Virus record (IMG/VR): IMGVR_UViG_3300044970_000512
Coordinates: 1-21,050 of that record
DNA: 21,050 nt
Origin: a virus
Direction: 5' to 3' (one strand)
Under the pieces are notes generated by a model that was given only the letters and a program-made list of their open reading frames with translations, ran no database searches and had not been told where the DNA came from. This document shows, piece by piece, positions 6,210 to 12,437 of this stretch (position 1 is its first letter; every line of letters starts with the position of its first letter). A program made the translations under genes and the position numbers.

Positions 6210-6574
6210 TGAAAAAGTTTCTGGTTGCAATGATGATTCTGACTGCAACTCCAACCTATGCGAATCAAACTTACCGACCTTTTACTTATGAAACCTCATG
6301 TGCATTGGAAACTCCTAGTGAGTTTCTGATTGATACATGTAAGGTGATTGAAACACGCGAGTCCAATGGAGCACTGCGGACTCGCAACATTTTCTCCAAT
6401 CGGTTCAAACTTACGATTAAATCGTGGTTTGATAAGAAAGAAGGTTTCTTGACTCGTGACTCTCACAATAACATTACATATAAGTGGCAGTATAAAACTG
6501 CTACCGTAGAAGGGCCTAATCCTTGGACTTATGTGATGCCAGGAGTATTGTTGCAGGATGTTTCATGGGACTAA
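6209..6574 (+). CDS. Secreted or periplasmic hypothetical protein (121 aa)
   Basis: I use the ATG at 6209, sharing one base with the upstream TGA; a GTG just before is in frame. The N-terminus MKKFLVAMMILTATPTYANQ is a clear Sec signal peptide with a likely cleavage after TYA. The mature part has two Cys residues (SCALE and DTCKV, about 14 apart) that could form a disulphide. It then has beta-rich sequence (FKLTIKSWFDKKEG, ITYKWQYKTA). Coupling to the membrane-anchored SPFH-like gene suggests both act at the host envelope. Family is not recognised. Confidence 0.75.
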   Translation: MKKFLVAMMILTATPTYANQTYRPFTYETSCALETPSEFLIDTCKVIETRESNGALRTRNIFSNRFKLTIKSWFDKKEGFLTRDSHNNITYKWQYKTATVEGPNPWTYVMPGVLLQDVSWD

Positions 6575-6578
6575 ATAC
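6570..6578 (+). promoter_or_regulatory. T4-type late promoter motif
   Basis: CTAAATACC lies 18 nt upstream of the ATG at 6597 and overlaps the stop codon of the preceding gene. CTAAATA/TATAAATA is the late -10 element read by the gp55 sigma factor in T4-like phages. There is no -35, as expected for that class. It suggests late expression of the acyltransferase, unlike its neighbours. Confidence 0.65.
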
Positions 6579-6596
6579 CTAAGTTTTTCTCTTAAA

Positions 6597-7217
6597 ATGT
6601 TTATCAAAAACAACAAACCAATCAGAATACTTGGGTATCCTCAATCTTCAATCGCAGAACAATACTGTCAAGTTTTTTCTAAAGAAGGTCTTGTTGATTT
6701 TGAGTTAATGATACCTGAAGATTTCAAATCTTTGGGTAATAAAAATCAATACCAATACATCATTGCTTTCTATCTCGATATGGAGCTTAGGAAAGAAATA
6801 TGTGACATATTGGATGATCTAAACTTAGATTGTGTTTCATACATAGATGACACAGTTTACATGTTTCCTTCCTCAAAAATAGGGAAAGGATGCTTTATTG
6901 GTCATCTAGTTGAAATTTGTTGGAATGCTTCTGTGGGAGATTACTGTTACTTTGATAATCAATCTGGTATTGGTCATGATGTTGTTTTAGGTAGAAACTG
7001 TATTGTAAGTTCTAGAGTTTATGTTGGAGGCAGAACAAAAATTGGAGAAAACTGTCTCTTTTACCTTAATGGTTCTGTTATGAATAACTTAAATGTTTGT
7101 GACAATGTAACTCTTTGTACACACAGTAATATTACAAAAGATATTACAAAACCAGGAAAATATGTAGGAAGAAATGCAAAACTTATGAAGTCGGAAACTA
7201 CCGATGAGGATCTCTGA
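6597..7217 (+). CDS. Hexapeptide-repeat (left-handed beta-helix) acyltransferase, NeuD/PglD-like
   Basis: I use the ATG at 6597, placed 18 nt after the late motif; an ATG at 6558 would lie inside the previous gene. Residues 1-80 look like the small Rossmann-type N-domain of NeuD/PglD-type O- or N-acetyltransferases (KPIRILGYPQSSIAEQ). Residues 90-195 carry imperfect hexapeptide repeats (SSKIGKGCFIGH, ASVGDYCYFDNQSGIGHDVV, TKIGENC) that form a left-handed beta-helix. The His in GIGHDV (about 127) sits where the family's catalytic His is found. At 206 aa it is full length. It probably acetylates a sugar in host surface glycans or on the virion; the substrate is unknown. Confidence 0.8.
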   Translation: MFIKNNKPIRILGYPQSSIAEQYCQVFSKEGLVDFELMIPEDFKSLGNKNQYQYIIAFYLDMELRKEICDILDDLNLDCVSYIDDTVYMFPSSKIGKGCFIGHLVEICWNASVGDYCYFDNQSGIGHDVVLGRNCIVSSRVYVGGRTKIGENCLFYLNGSVMNNLNVCDNVTLCTHSNITKDITKPGKYVGRNAKLMKSETTDEDL

Positions 7218-7229
7218 TTGGTCAGCCCC

Positions 7230-7258
7230 TTGACTTTCTCCGCAATTCACATTATTTT
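7230..7258 (+). promoter_or_regulatory. Sigma70-type early promoter
   Basis: TTGACT (7230-7235), a 17-bp spacer, then TATTTT (7253-7258) followed by GGCCTTGTT, like other promoters here. The upstream context CTGATT...CAGCCCC resembles the promoters at 9252 and 10697. It serves the 47-aa gene starting at 7282. Confidence 0.7.
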
Positions 7259-7281
7259 GGCCTTGTTCAACTGATTCACTT

Positions 7282-7425
7282 ATGAACGACTTTGATTTTG
7301 ATTCTTTTGATGAAAACGAACTTTATCAATCTATGATGGAAACTAATCCTGAAGATTGGCTTCCTGATGCTGGTATCCGTGAAGAGTTTGATCGAGAAAC
7401 TCTTGCCCTTCTGAAGAACTTCTGA
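7282..7425 (+). CDS. Hypothetical very small acidic protein (47 aa)
   Basis: The ATG at 7282 lies about 17 nt after the predicted transcription start. The protein (MNDFDFDSFDENELYQSMME...) is strongly acidic, begins with a D/F repeat, and ends in a helix (IREEFDRETLALLKNF). Its acidity and size could suit a DNA-mimic or protein-binding peptide, but that is only a guess. The last codons double as the promoter (TTGCCC -35) of the next gene. Confidence 0.65.
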   Translation: MNDFDFDSFDENELYQSMMETNPEDWLPDAGIREEFDRETLALLKNF

Positions 7426-7431
7426 TACAAT
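7403..7431 (+). promoter_or_regulatory. Sigma70-type promoter inside the end of a coding region
   Basis: TTGCCC (7403-7408), exactly 17 bp, then TACAAT (7426-7431). The -35 and spacer fall inside the last codons of the 47-aa gene. The predicted start near 7438 leaves a short leader with GAGG ahead of the ATG at 7459. Confidence 0.6.
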
Positions 7432-7458
7432 AAGTATGGTAATGGTTTAGAGGTTTGG

Positions 7459-7974
7459 ATGAAGATTGTCGTAAGACATTCATACAAAGAAGGAGAGATC
7501 TCGGAGACCCGTACTCTGAGTTTTCTCCCTTTTTATTATACTCATGAGATTACTGAATCCGTTATGAGTGTGATTCAGAATCAACTGAGTCCCGACCTTC
7601 TCACCAAAAAATACCGAGAAGAAAATGTAACAAACCAAATGTATGGTCATTGTTACCATTCAACTCAAGCGTTGTTCTACCTAATGGACACCGATAAGTT
7701 AGTTCCCATGAGTGGAATTGACTATCGGAATGATACTCACTGGTGGTTACAAGATGGTGAAACGATCTACGATGTAACTGCGGATCAGTATTACTCTGTA
7801 GGACAAGTTCCTCCGTATGCAACAGGAAGGAAAACGGCTTGGTATGGTTGGAAACAACGACCACACCAGAGATCTTTGAATCTTATGATGAAAGTTCTCT
7901 ACGCATGTAACATTGAGTATTGTTACGAAACCCTCAAACCTCAGTCAGGTGCCTTGACAGAGTTCCTTGTCTGA
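7459..7974 (+). CDS. Putative Cys-His-Asp (papain/transglutaminase-like) phage protein (171 aa)
   Basis: Start ATG 7459 has a GAGG about 7 nt upstream. The protein contains a conserved-looking trio in the correct order for papain-like or transglutaminase-like folds: Cys65 in MYGHCYHSTQALFYL, His94 in DTHWWLQDGE, and Asp105 in IYDVTADQYY. From memory, G-H-C...HWW...DxTADQ is a recurring arrangement in a phage protein family of unknown function. The length (171 aa) suits a single catalytic domain. Activity (hydrolase, deamidase or none) cannot be decided here. The promoter of the next gene overlaps its last codons. Confidence 0.7.
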   Translation: MKIVVRHSYKEGEISETRTLSFLPFYYTHEITESVMSVIQNQLSPDLLTKKYREENVTNQMYGHCYHSTQALFYLMDTDKLVPMSGIDYRNDTHWWLQDGETIYDVTADQYYSVGQVPPYATGRKTAWYGWKQRPHQRSLNLMMKVLYACNIEYCYETLKPQSGALTEFLV

Positions 7975-7982
7975 TGTATTCT
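7954..7982 (+). promoter_or_regulatory. Consensus sigma70-type promoter overlapping the gene end
   Basis: TTGACA (7954-7959), 17 bp, then TATTCT (7977-7982) followed by GG. This is the closest match to TTGACA-17-TATAAT among the second promoter class. It starts within the final codons of the 171-aa gene and gives a leader of about 67 nt before the ATG at 8056. Confidence 0.68.
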
Positions 7983-8055
7983 GGTTATGTAATCAAACGA
8001 AAGAACTTAGTTCTTCAACCTGATTGCAAACTTGTTCTTTAATTTAATTAAAACA

Positions 8056-9222
8056 ATGACTACTAAATCTTATGTGCCCATTGAGGTGCAAATGGTTTGG
8101 GATAAAGTTGCCCAAACTTGTGCCAATCCCCTTGGCATTTCTGAAGAAATCTTGGTACAATCTCTTATTGATTGTCCTGCTCGTGAGTATGAAGGAGCTG
8201 AATTTCTCGGTCGTTATCTGATTCCTCGCATGTATGTGCGTTACGACTTGAGGGAGCAACCCCGTGACAAAAATAACGACGCTGAACATGTTAATGACCT
8301 CTTCAACTGTTATGATGTTGAGGGTTACAAAACAGAATGTCCTCCTCCCATCTGTTGCTTTGATGGAGATGACATGAATCCCACATCACTCAAAGCTCAA
8401 TCTGGTTACAATCGTTTTGAGGCTTTGAGTCGTTATGGTCAAGAACTGTACATCTTTGATGTATACAAGTTTGAATCCCGTTATTGGGAAATTATTGCTC
8501 GTAATGTGAGCAATCACCATAAGAATCCTCAACTGTCACAAAAAACTCCCGATTACATTAAAGAGGTTTGCAACGCAGTAAAAGATAACATCATTGAGGG
8601 TACTGTTGATGCCATCAATGATTTTGTTGACATCATTGCTGCAGATCGTTCTTCCAAGATTCGCAAAAAAATCAAAGTTGAGTGTTACAACAACTGTCAA
8701 GTTTATCCTAACTTTCGTACCTACAACTCTGTTGGTCATTCGGAAAATACTCTGAATGGTTTCATCAAAAAGAATAACTTTGCTAAGCAAGGTATTGAAG
8801 GACGCACTGATTCTGAGTTGATTACTCAAGGATATATTTCCTATTGTTGTGGTGCAGGTAACAACAAAGCTACCTGGGGTCGTGCTCTTGCACATGCTCA
8901 ACGCCTTGGCATTCCTGTGTATATTTTTGGTTATGCACAAAATCGTGTACCAGACCTGCAAAAGTTCCGTGAAAACTTTATCAATGAGTTTAACGAAATG
9001 AAATCATTGATGATTGAATTTGCTGCAGAATTGTGTGATGTGGACGCATCTACTATTGATGACGAAAACTTCCCTATCAAGATCGCTGGATTCCTTGCTC
9101 AATACATTGAGCCTAATCCTCAACATCAGGGTCGCCCTTCTGAGCAAGGTCTGGTAGACATGTATGGTAATTCTGTTAATTTTGACGGAACTCAGCCTTG
9201 TCTGACCCTTACTCAACCTTGA
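8056..9222 (+). CDS. ParB-like domain protein (388 aa)
   Basis: I choose the ATG at 8056 (MTTKSYVPIEVQMVW); an in-frame TTG at 8032 is less likely. Residues about 95-160 (PPPICCFDGDDMNPT, then SGYNRFEALSRYGQ, YIFDVYKFESRY, ARNVSNHHKNPQL) follow the order of the ParB/Srx fold: a P-I strand, the G-x-x-R-x-x-A box (here SGYNRFEAL, 116-124), and a downstream N-x-x-H/R segment. The C-terminal half contains YCCGAGNNKATWGRALAHAQ and a strand GIPVYIFGYA, and I cannot assign it. ParB-fold phage proteins may bind or nick DNA or use CTP. It lies directly before an endonuclease and a methyltransferase, so a DNA-processing role is plausible (inference). Confidence 0.65.
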   Translation: MTTKSYVPIEVQMVWDKVAQTCANPLGISEEILVQSLIDCPAREYEGAEFLGRYLIPRMYVRYDLREQPRDKNNDAEHVNDLFNCYDVEGYKTECPPPICCFDGDDMNPTSLKAQSGYNRFEALSRYGQELYIFDVYKFESRYWEIIARNVSNHHKNPQLSQKTPDYIKEVCNAVKDNIIEGTVDAINDFVDIIAADRSSKIRKKIKVECYNNCQVYPNFRTYNSVGHSENTLNGFIKKNNFAKQGIEGRTDSELITQGYISYCCGAGNNKATWGRALAHAQRLGIPVYIFGYAQNRVPDLQKFRENFINEFNEMKSLMIEFAAELCDVDASTIDDENFPIKIAGFLAQYIEPNPQHQGRPSEQGLVDMYGNSVNFDGTQPCLTLTQP

Positions 9223-9280
9223 TCCATAAGGATTTCTGATCGTTAAGCCCCTTGCCCTCCCCAGGGGTAGGGGGTATTCT
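9220..9280 (+). promoter_or_regulatory. Hairpin plus sigma70-type promoter
   Basis: CCTTG...TAAGG makes a weak 5-bp hairpin at the gene end, followed by CTGATC, then AGCCCCTTGCCC. The -35 is TTGCCC at 9252-9257 and the -10 is TATTCT at 9275-9280, 17 bp apart. AGCTTTG follows the -10. The unit is nearly the same as that at 10659-10725, so the two promoter cassettes are related copies. Confidence 0.72.
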
Positions 9281-9303
9281 AGCTTTGTAATGAGATTTCT
9301 ACG

Positions 9304-9825
9304 ATGTCTTTCACCTGTCCCTGTTGTAAAGTAGAAAAATCAGAAAATAATTTTGTAATGTCTGATCTTGGGTTTCCCTTGATTTCAATTTGCAATGAAT
9401 GTTCTGATGAACATTTTATTACAAAAGTTGATTGTACTTGTTCAGTATGTAAGAGGAAACTTCCTCATACTTATTTTCAACATTATCGTACAAGATTTAA
9501 GAAAAATGGTAAACGGTTGCGGGTAAATACCAACTGCAAAGATTGTTCAAAGAAAGAATCTGCAATCGTAACCAAACTTAAAAAGGAACATCCAGCCCCT
9601 CCTTACTTGACACCTTGTTATCAATGTCGTAGGATTTGTTATGAAAAACGAGAAGACATTCCGGAAGGTGTAGATGGTACAAATGGTCCGTGGCAATGTG
9701 ATCATGACCACAAGACAAAAGAGTTTCGTGGTTACTTATGTAAATTATGTAACACTGGAACTGGAATGATTGGTGATAATGTAGAGTATTTCCAGATAGC
9801 TGTAAAAAACAAAAAATCGAAATGA
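9304..9825 (+). CDS. Endonuclease VII-like (HNH/His-Me finger) nuclease with zinc ribbons (173 aa)
   Basis: The C-terminal half (PCYQCRR, CDHDHKTKEFRGYLCKLCNT, GMIGDN) matches the recombination endonuclease VII family: a zinc site from CxxC at 105-108 and CxxC at 146-149, and the catalytic D-H-D-H at 133-136. The N-terminal 80 residues add two more Cys clusters (CPCC...CNEC and CSVC...CKDC) that look like zinc ribbons not present in T4 gp49. The family cleaves branched DNA or acts as a nicking or homing nuclease. It is coupled to the methyltransferase gene by an ATGA overlap, so it could instead be the nuclease half of a modification/cleavage pair. Which one is right is inference. Confidence 0.82.
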   Translation: MSFTCPCCKVEKSENNFVMSDLGFPLISICNECSDEHFITKVDCTCSVCKRKLPHTYFQHYRTRFKKNGKRLRVNTNCKDCSKKESAIVTKLKKEHPAPPYLTPCYQCRRICYEKREDIPEGVDGTNGPWQCDHDHKTKEFRGYLCKLCNTGTGMIGDNVEYFQIAVKNKKSK

Positions 9826-10658
9826 ACTTGAATCAAATCATCACCTCAGACAACATTGAGTATCTCAAAACACTTCCAGATGAATGTATTGATCTTGTCG
9901 TAACTTCTCCGCCCTATGATGAACTTAGGGACTATAATGGATACACTTTGGATCTTCATGGTCTGGGTGAACAACTCCTGAGAGTTCTCAAGGACGGTGG
10001 AATCTGTGTGATGGTGATTCAAGATTCTACGAAGGATTTTGCAAAGTCCCTTACATCTTTCCGCACGATCGTTGACTGGTGTGATAACATTGGATTCAGG
10101 CTATTTGAATGTAACATTTATCACCGCCAAGGAACTGAGGGTGCATGGTGGAAAAAGAGATTCCGTGTCGATCATGAATACATGCCTATCTTTCTGAAAG
10201 GTAAGAGACCTCAGTATTTCGACAAGGAAAATATAAAAATCCCATCGAAACATGCCAATAAAGTAATGACTGGTGCAAACATTCGCACCAAGAATGGTAA
10301 AACTGGTTCTCGTAAAGTTAAAATCAATCCGACAAAGTGCCCTGGTACTGTTATGACCTTTGGGAATACTTGTGGAGGGGAAAGTAAACTTAAAAGTCAA
10401 CATCCCGCAGTATTCCCAAACATGTTAGCTTATGACATGATTGAATGTTTCTGCCCTCCTGGTGGTGTGGTTCTCGATCCTTTTAATGGGAGTGGAACTA
10501 CTACACTTGCAGCCAAATGTCTTGACCGAAATTACATCGGAATTGACGTTTCTGAGGAATACAATAACATTGCAATGCAACGATTGCAAACTGAAAGTAT
10601 TGTTAGGAAAACTCAAGTCCAAGAAGAAAAAACAAAATCAATTTTTGACATTAGTTGA
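9822..10658 (+). CDS. Beta-class DNA methyltransferase (N4-cytosine or N6-adenine)
   Basis: Catalytic motif IV is TSPPY (28-32) and the AdoMet-binding motif I is DPFNGSGTT (219-227), followed by YIGIDVSEEY (238-247). Motif IV before motif I is the beta-class order. TSPPY is more frequent in N4-cytosine enzymes and also occurs in N6-adenine enzymes. HPAVFP at 194-199 is another family signature. At 278 aa it is a complete enzyme without an obvious specificity subunit, so target recognition probably lies in the region 100-190. It may protect phage DNA from host restriction or tune expression. The start overlaps the nuclease stop, and a hairpin follows the stop codon directly. Confidence 0.9.
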   Translation: MNLNQIITSDNIEYLKTLPDECIDLVVTSPPYDELRDYNGYTLDLHGLGEQLLRVLKDGGICVMVIQDSTKDFAKSLTSFRTIVDWCDNIGFRLFECNIYHRQGTEGAWWKKRFRVDHEYMPIFLKGKRPQYFDKENIKIPSKHANKVMTGANIRTKNGKTGSRKVKINPTKCPGTVMTFGNTCGGESKLKSQHPAVFPNMLAYDMIECFCPPGGVVLDPFNGSGTTTLAAKCLDRNYIGIDVSEEYNNIAMQRLQTESIVRKTQVQEEKTKSIFDIS

Positions 10659-10680
10659 CCTTATCTATTGGATAAGGTTT
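10659..10680 (+). terminator. Hairpin at the end of the methyltransferase gene
   Basis: CCTTATC (10659-10665), loop TATTG, GATAAGG (10671-10677) form a perfect 7-bp stem starting at the base after the TGA, followed by only three T. It could act as a weak terminator or as an RNA processing or stability element. A related, less perfect hairpin sits before the promoter at 9252. Confidence 0.5.
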
Positions 10681-10696
10681 CCTGATCCAAGAGCCC

Positions 10697-10725
10697 TTGC
10701 CCCGTCTGGGGTAAGGGTGTATTCT
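10697..10725 (+). promoter_or_regulatory. Sigma70-type early promoter
   Basis: TTGCCC (10697-10702), 17-bp spacer, TATTCT (10720-10725), then AGCTGT. It has the same CTGATC...AGCCC context as the promoter at 9252. The predicted start near 10732 means the in-frame TTG at 10733 would be almost leaderless, which supports the ATG at 10748 as the helicase start. Confidence 0.75.
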
Positions 10726-10747
10726 AGCTGTATTGAAACGCAATTTC

Positions 10748-11974
10748 ATGATTCTTCGACCACACCAACAACGCGCAGTTGATCTGATGCAACTGCACCG
10801 AAAAGGTCAGATGGTGATGCCTACTGGAGCCGGCAAAACTCCGACGATGAGTTTTGATGCAAAGCTTCAATTTCATTGTGGTTATTCGGAACAAACTATT
10901 GTAGTGTGTGCTCCACGCATCCTTCTGGCTAGCCAGTTGTGTTCTGAGTTTCTGGAGTTTATCACCAACGCAAGTGTGATGCACGTCCACAGTGGTGAAA
11001 CGCATCACTTTTCGACTACCAAACCTCAAGAGATTGTTGATTGGTGGGTGAACACTCGCGGTCACAAACTGATCTTCACCACTTACAACTCTCTGGATCG
11101 ACTGCAGCAATCTCGCATCAAAGTTGATACCATCTACTTTGACGAAGCTCACAACTCCGTCAAACGTAATTTCTTCCCTGCAACTGAATACTTCAGTCAC
11201 GAAGCTGACCGTTGTTACTTCTTCACTGCGACTCCCAAACATTCTCTCGCAGTCGGTAAGCCTGGGATGAATGATCCTGAGGTTTATGGTCAGGTGATTT
11301 GTAATGTTCCTGCACCTGAACTTGTGCAAGGTGGTTACATCCTCCCTCCGAAAGTTCTTGCAAAACAACTTCCTATGGTCAAGTCGGGTAAGATTCCTGC
11401 GGATCGGGATTGCACCAATCTGATTGAAACTCTGGATGAATGTGGTAAGGACAAGGTGTTGATCTGTGCGAAAGCTACCAAACAGATCTCTGCACTGATG
11501 TCTGAGACCGACTTCATTCAACAGTTGCAAGATCGTGGGTTTTCCTATCTTTACATCACTGCAAAGACGGGTGCAATTATTGATGGTCAGAAGGTGAACC
11601 GTGAGGTATTCTTTGAGACCCTAAGTGCGTGGGGTAAGGATGACAACAAGAAGTTTGTTGTGCTACACCATTCTATCCTCTCTGAGGGTATCAACGTCTC
11701 TGGACTTGAGGGGGTGATCTTTATGCGGTCTATGGACTACATTGGTATCTCTCAGACCATTGGCCGTGTGATCCGTATGCACCATGATGATGCAGCTCGC
11801 ATCCGTAGTGGTGAACTGATCCCTGGTGATGTTGACAACTACACTAAATCTTTCGGTCTGGTTGTTGTTCCTGTCTTCAACAAAGTGGGAATCTCTACTC
11901 ACCAAAAGATCCAAGCTGTGGTCGATACGATCTTCCAACAAGGAATGCCCGCTATTTCCGTGGTAAAACGATAA
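10748..11974 (+). CDS. Superfamily 2 DNA/RNA helicase, UvsW/type III restriction-like (408 aa)
   Basis: The motifs appear in order: Walker A PTGAGKT (25-31), motif Ia APRILLASQL, DEAH (132-135), TATP (160-163), SEGIN (312-316) and motif VI QTIGRVIRMH (336-345). These define an ATP-driven SF2 translocase of the UvsW/ResIII type. T4 UvsW is about 500 aa with an extra N-terminal DNA-binding domain. Here the helicase core starts at residue 1 (MILRPHQQRAVDLM), so that domain is absent. UvsW itself unwinds branched recombination intermediates. With an endonuclease VII-like gene upstream, a role in processing branched DNA or in replication restart is plausible. The stop codon sits inside the hairpin with the late promoter. 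Confidence 0.88.
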   Translation: MILRPHQQRAVDLMQLHRKGQMVMPTGAGKTPTMSFDAKLQFHCGYSEQTIVVCAPRILLASQLCSEFLEFITNASVMHVHSGETHHFSTTKPQEIVDWWVNTRGHKLIFTTYNSLDRLQQSRIKVDTIYFDEAHNSVKRNFFPATEYFSHEADRCYFFTATPKHSLAVGKPGMNDPEVYGQVICNVPAPELVQGGYILPPKVLAKQLPMVKSGKIPADRDCTNLIETLDECGKDKVLICAKATKQISALMSETDFIQQLQDRGFSYLYITAKTGAIIDGQKVNREVFFETLSAWGKDDNKKFVVLHHSILSEGINVSGLEGVIFMRSMDYIGISQTIGRVIRMHHDDAARIRSGELIPGDVDNYTKSFGLVVVPVFNKVGISTHQKIQAVVDTIFQQGMPAISVVKR

Positions 11975-11987
11975 ATACTTTTACCAC
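11960..11987 (+). promoter_or_regulatory. T4-type late promoter in the loop of a perfect hairpin
   Basis: GTGGTAAAA (11960-11968) and TTTTACCAC (11979-11987) are perfectly complementary (9 bp). The 10-base loop is CGATAAATAC and carries the late -10 element GATAAATAC (11970-11978) and the helicase TAA (11972-11974). In RNA the hairpin could stop or protect helicase transcripts. In DNA the late motif lies 27 nt before the ATG at 12005. Confidence 0.65.
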
Positions 11988-12004
11988 AATAATTGCAGGT
12001 TAAA

Positions 12005-12349
12005 ATGGAATCCGATTTCTTATTTGAAGGATTAAAATCTATGAGTAATCCGACAAAAGAAGAACTTGAAGCTGAGGGTGCAAAATATACCCAATCTAAA
12101 GCTGCTGGTGCTTATCCAGGATACAGAAAAAATAGTGAGGAAACTAAAAGAAAAATTAGTGAATCACTAAAGGGCAATGTCCCCTGGAACGCTGGTAAAA
12201 AAGGTCTTCAAACTCACTCAGAAGAAACCAGAGAAAAGATGCGACTATCTCATCTGAAGTATGAAACCGAAGAAGAAAGAATTGCTGCCAGAAGAGAATC
12301 TTACAGAAAACAAAACGAAAAACGCAAACTCAAAAAACAAAAATCATGA
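12005..12349 (+). CDS. NUMOD3-motif DNA-binding protein (114 aa)
   Basis: I start at the ATG at 12005 (MESDFLFEGLKSM); an in-frame TTG at 11993 is possible. The middle contains NUMOD3-type sequence: SEETKRKISESLKGN, WNAGKKG, then SEETREKMRLSH. NUMOD3 units are DNA-binding helices of GIY-YIG and HNH homing endonucleases. No nuclease domain is present, and the C-terminus is a Lys/Arg/Glu-rich helix (RRESYRKQNEKRKLKKQK). It may be a stand-alone DNA-binding protein or the leftover tail of a homing endonuclease. The late motif just upstream suggests expression independent of the helicase. Confidence 0.75.
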   Translation: MESDFLFEGLKSMSNPTKEELEAEGAKYTQSKAAGAYPGYRKNSEETKRKISESLKGNVPWNAGKKGLQTHSEETREKMRLSHLKYETEEERIAARRESYRKQNEKRKLKKQKS

Positions 12350-12392
12350 AGGACTGGACTATCTACTGCAAAAAAAACTTTCCGCGATCTCT

Positions 12393-12411
12393 GTAGTCAA
12401 GCGGTGACTAC
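12393..12411 (+). repeat. Perfect inverted repeat before the oxygenase gene
   Basis: GTAGTCA (12393-12399), loop AGCGG, TGACTAC (12405-12411), followed by an AT-rich stretch ATATTATTATAGG that could hold a -10 (TATTAT at 12413-12418), though no -35 is visible. It may be an operator or an RNA hairpin in the leader of the gene at 12438. There is no T-tract, so it is not a convincing terminator. Confidence 0.5.
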
Positions 12412-12437
12412 ATATTATTATAGGTTAGGTAGCTAAA

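Noticed and set aside
7974-8042. 22-codon ORF between the Cys-His-Asp gene and the ParB-like gene
   Set aside because: It overlaps the -10 box of a consensus promoter and is too short to support; I treat it as leader sequence.
10724-11530. Long antisense ORF (268 codons) opposite the helicase
   Set aside because: The + strand encodes a helicase with all motifs in order. The antisense product is Arg/His/Ser-rich without recognisable domains and is a mirror of codon use; no promoter or ribosome site precedes it.
12347-12397. 16-codon ORF after the NUMOD3 gene
   Set aside because: It is too short and has no ribosome site; nothing else supports it.
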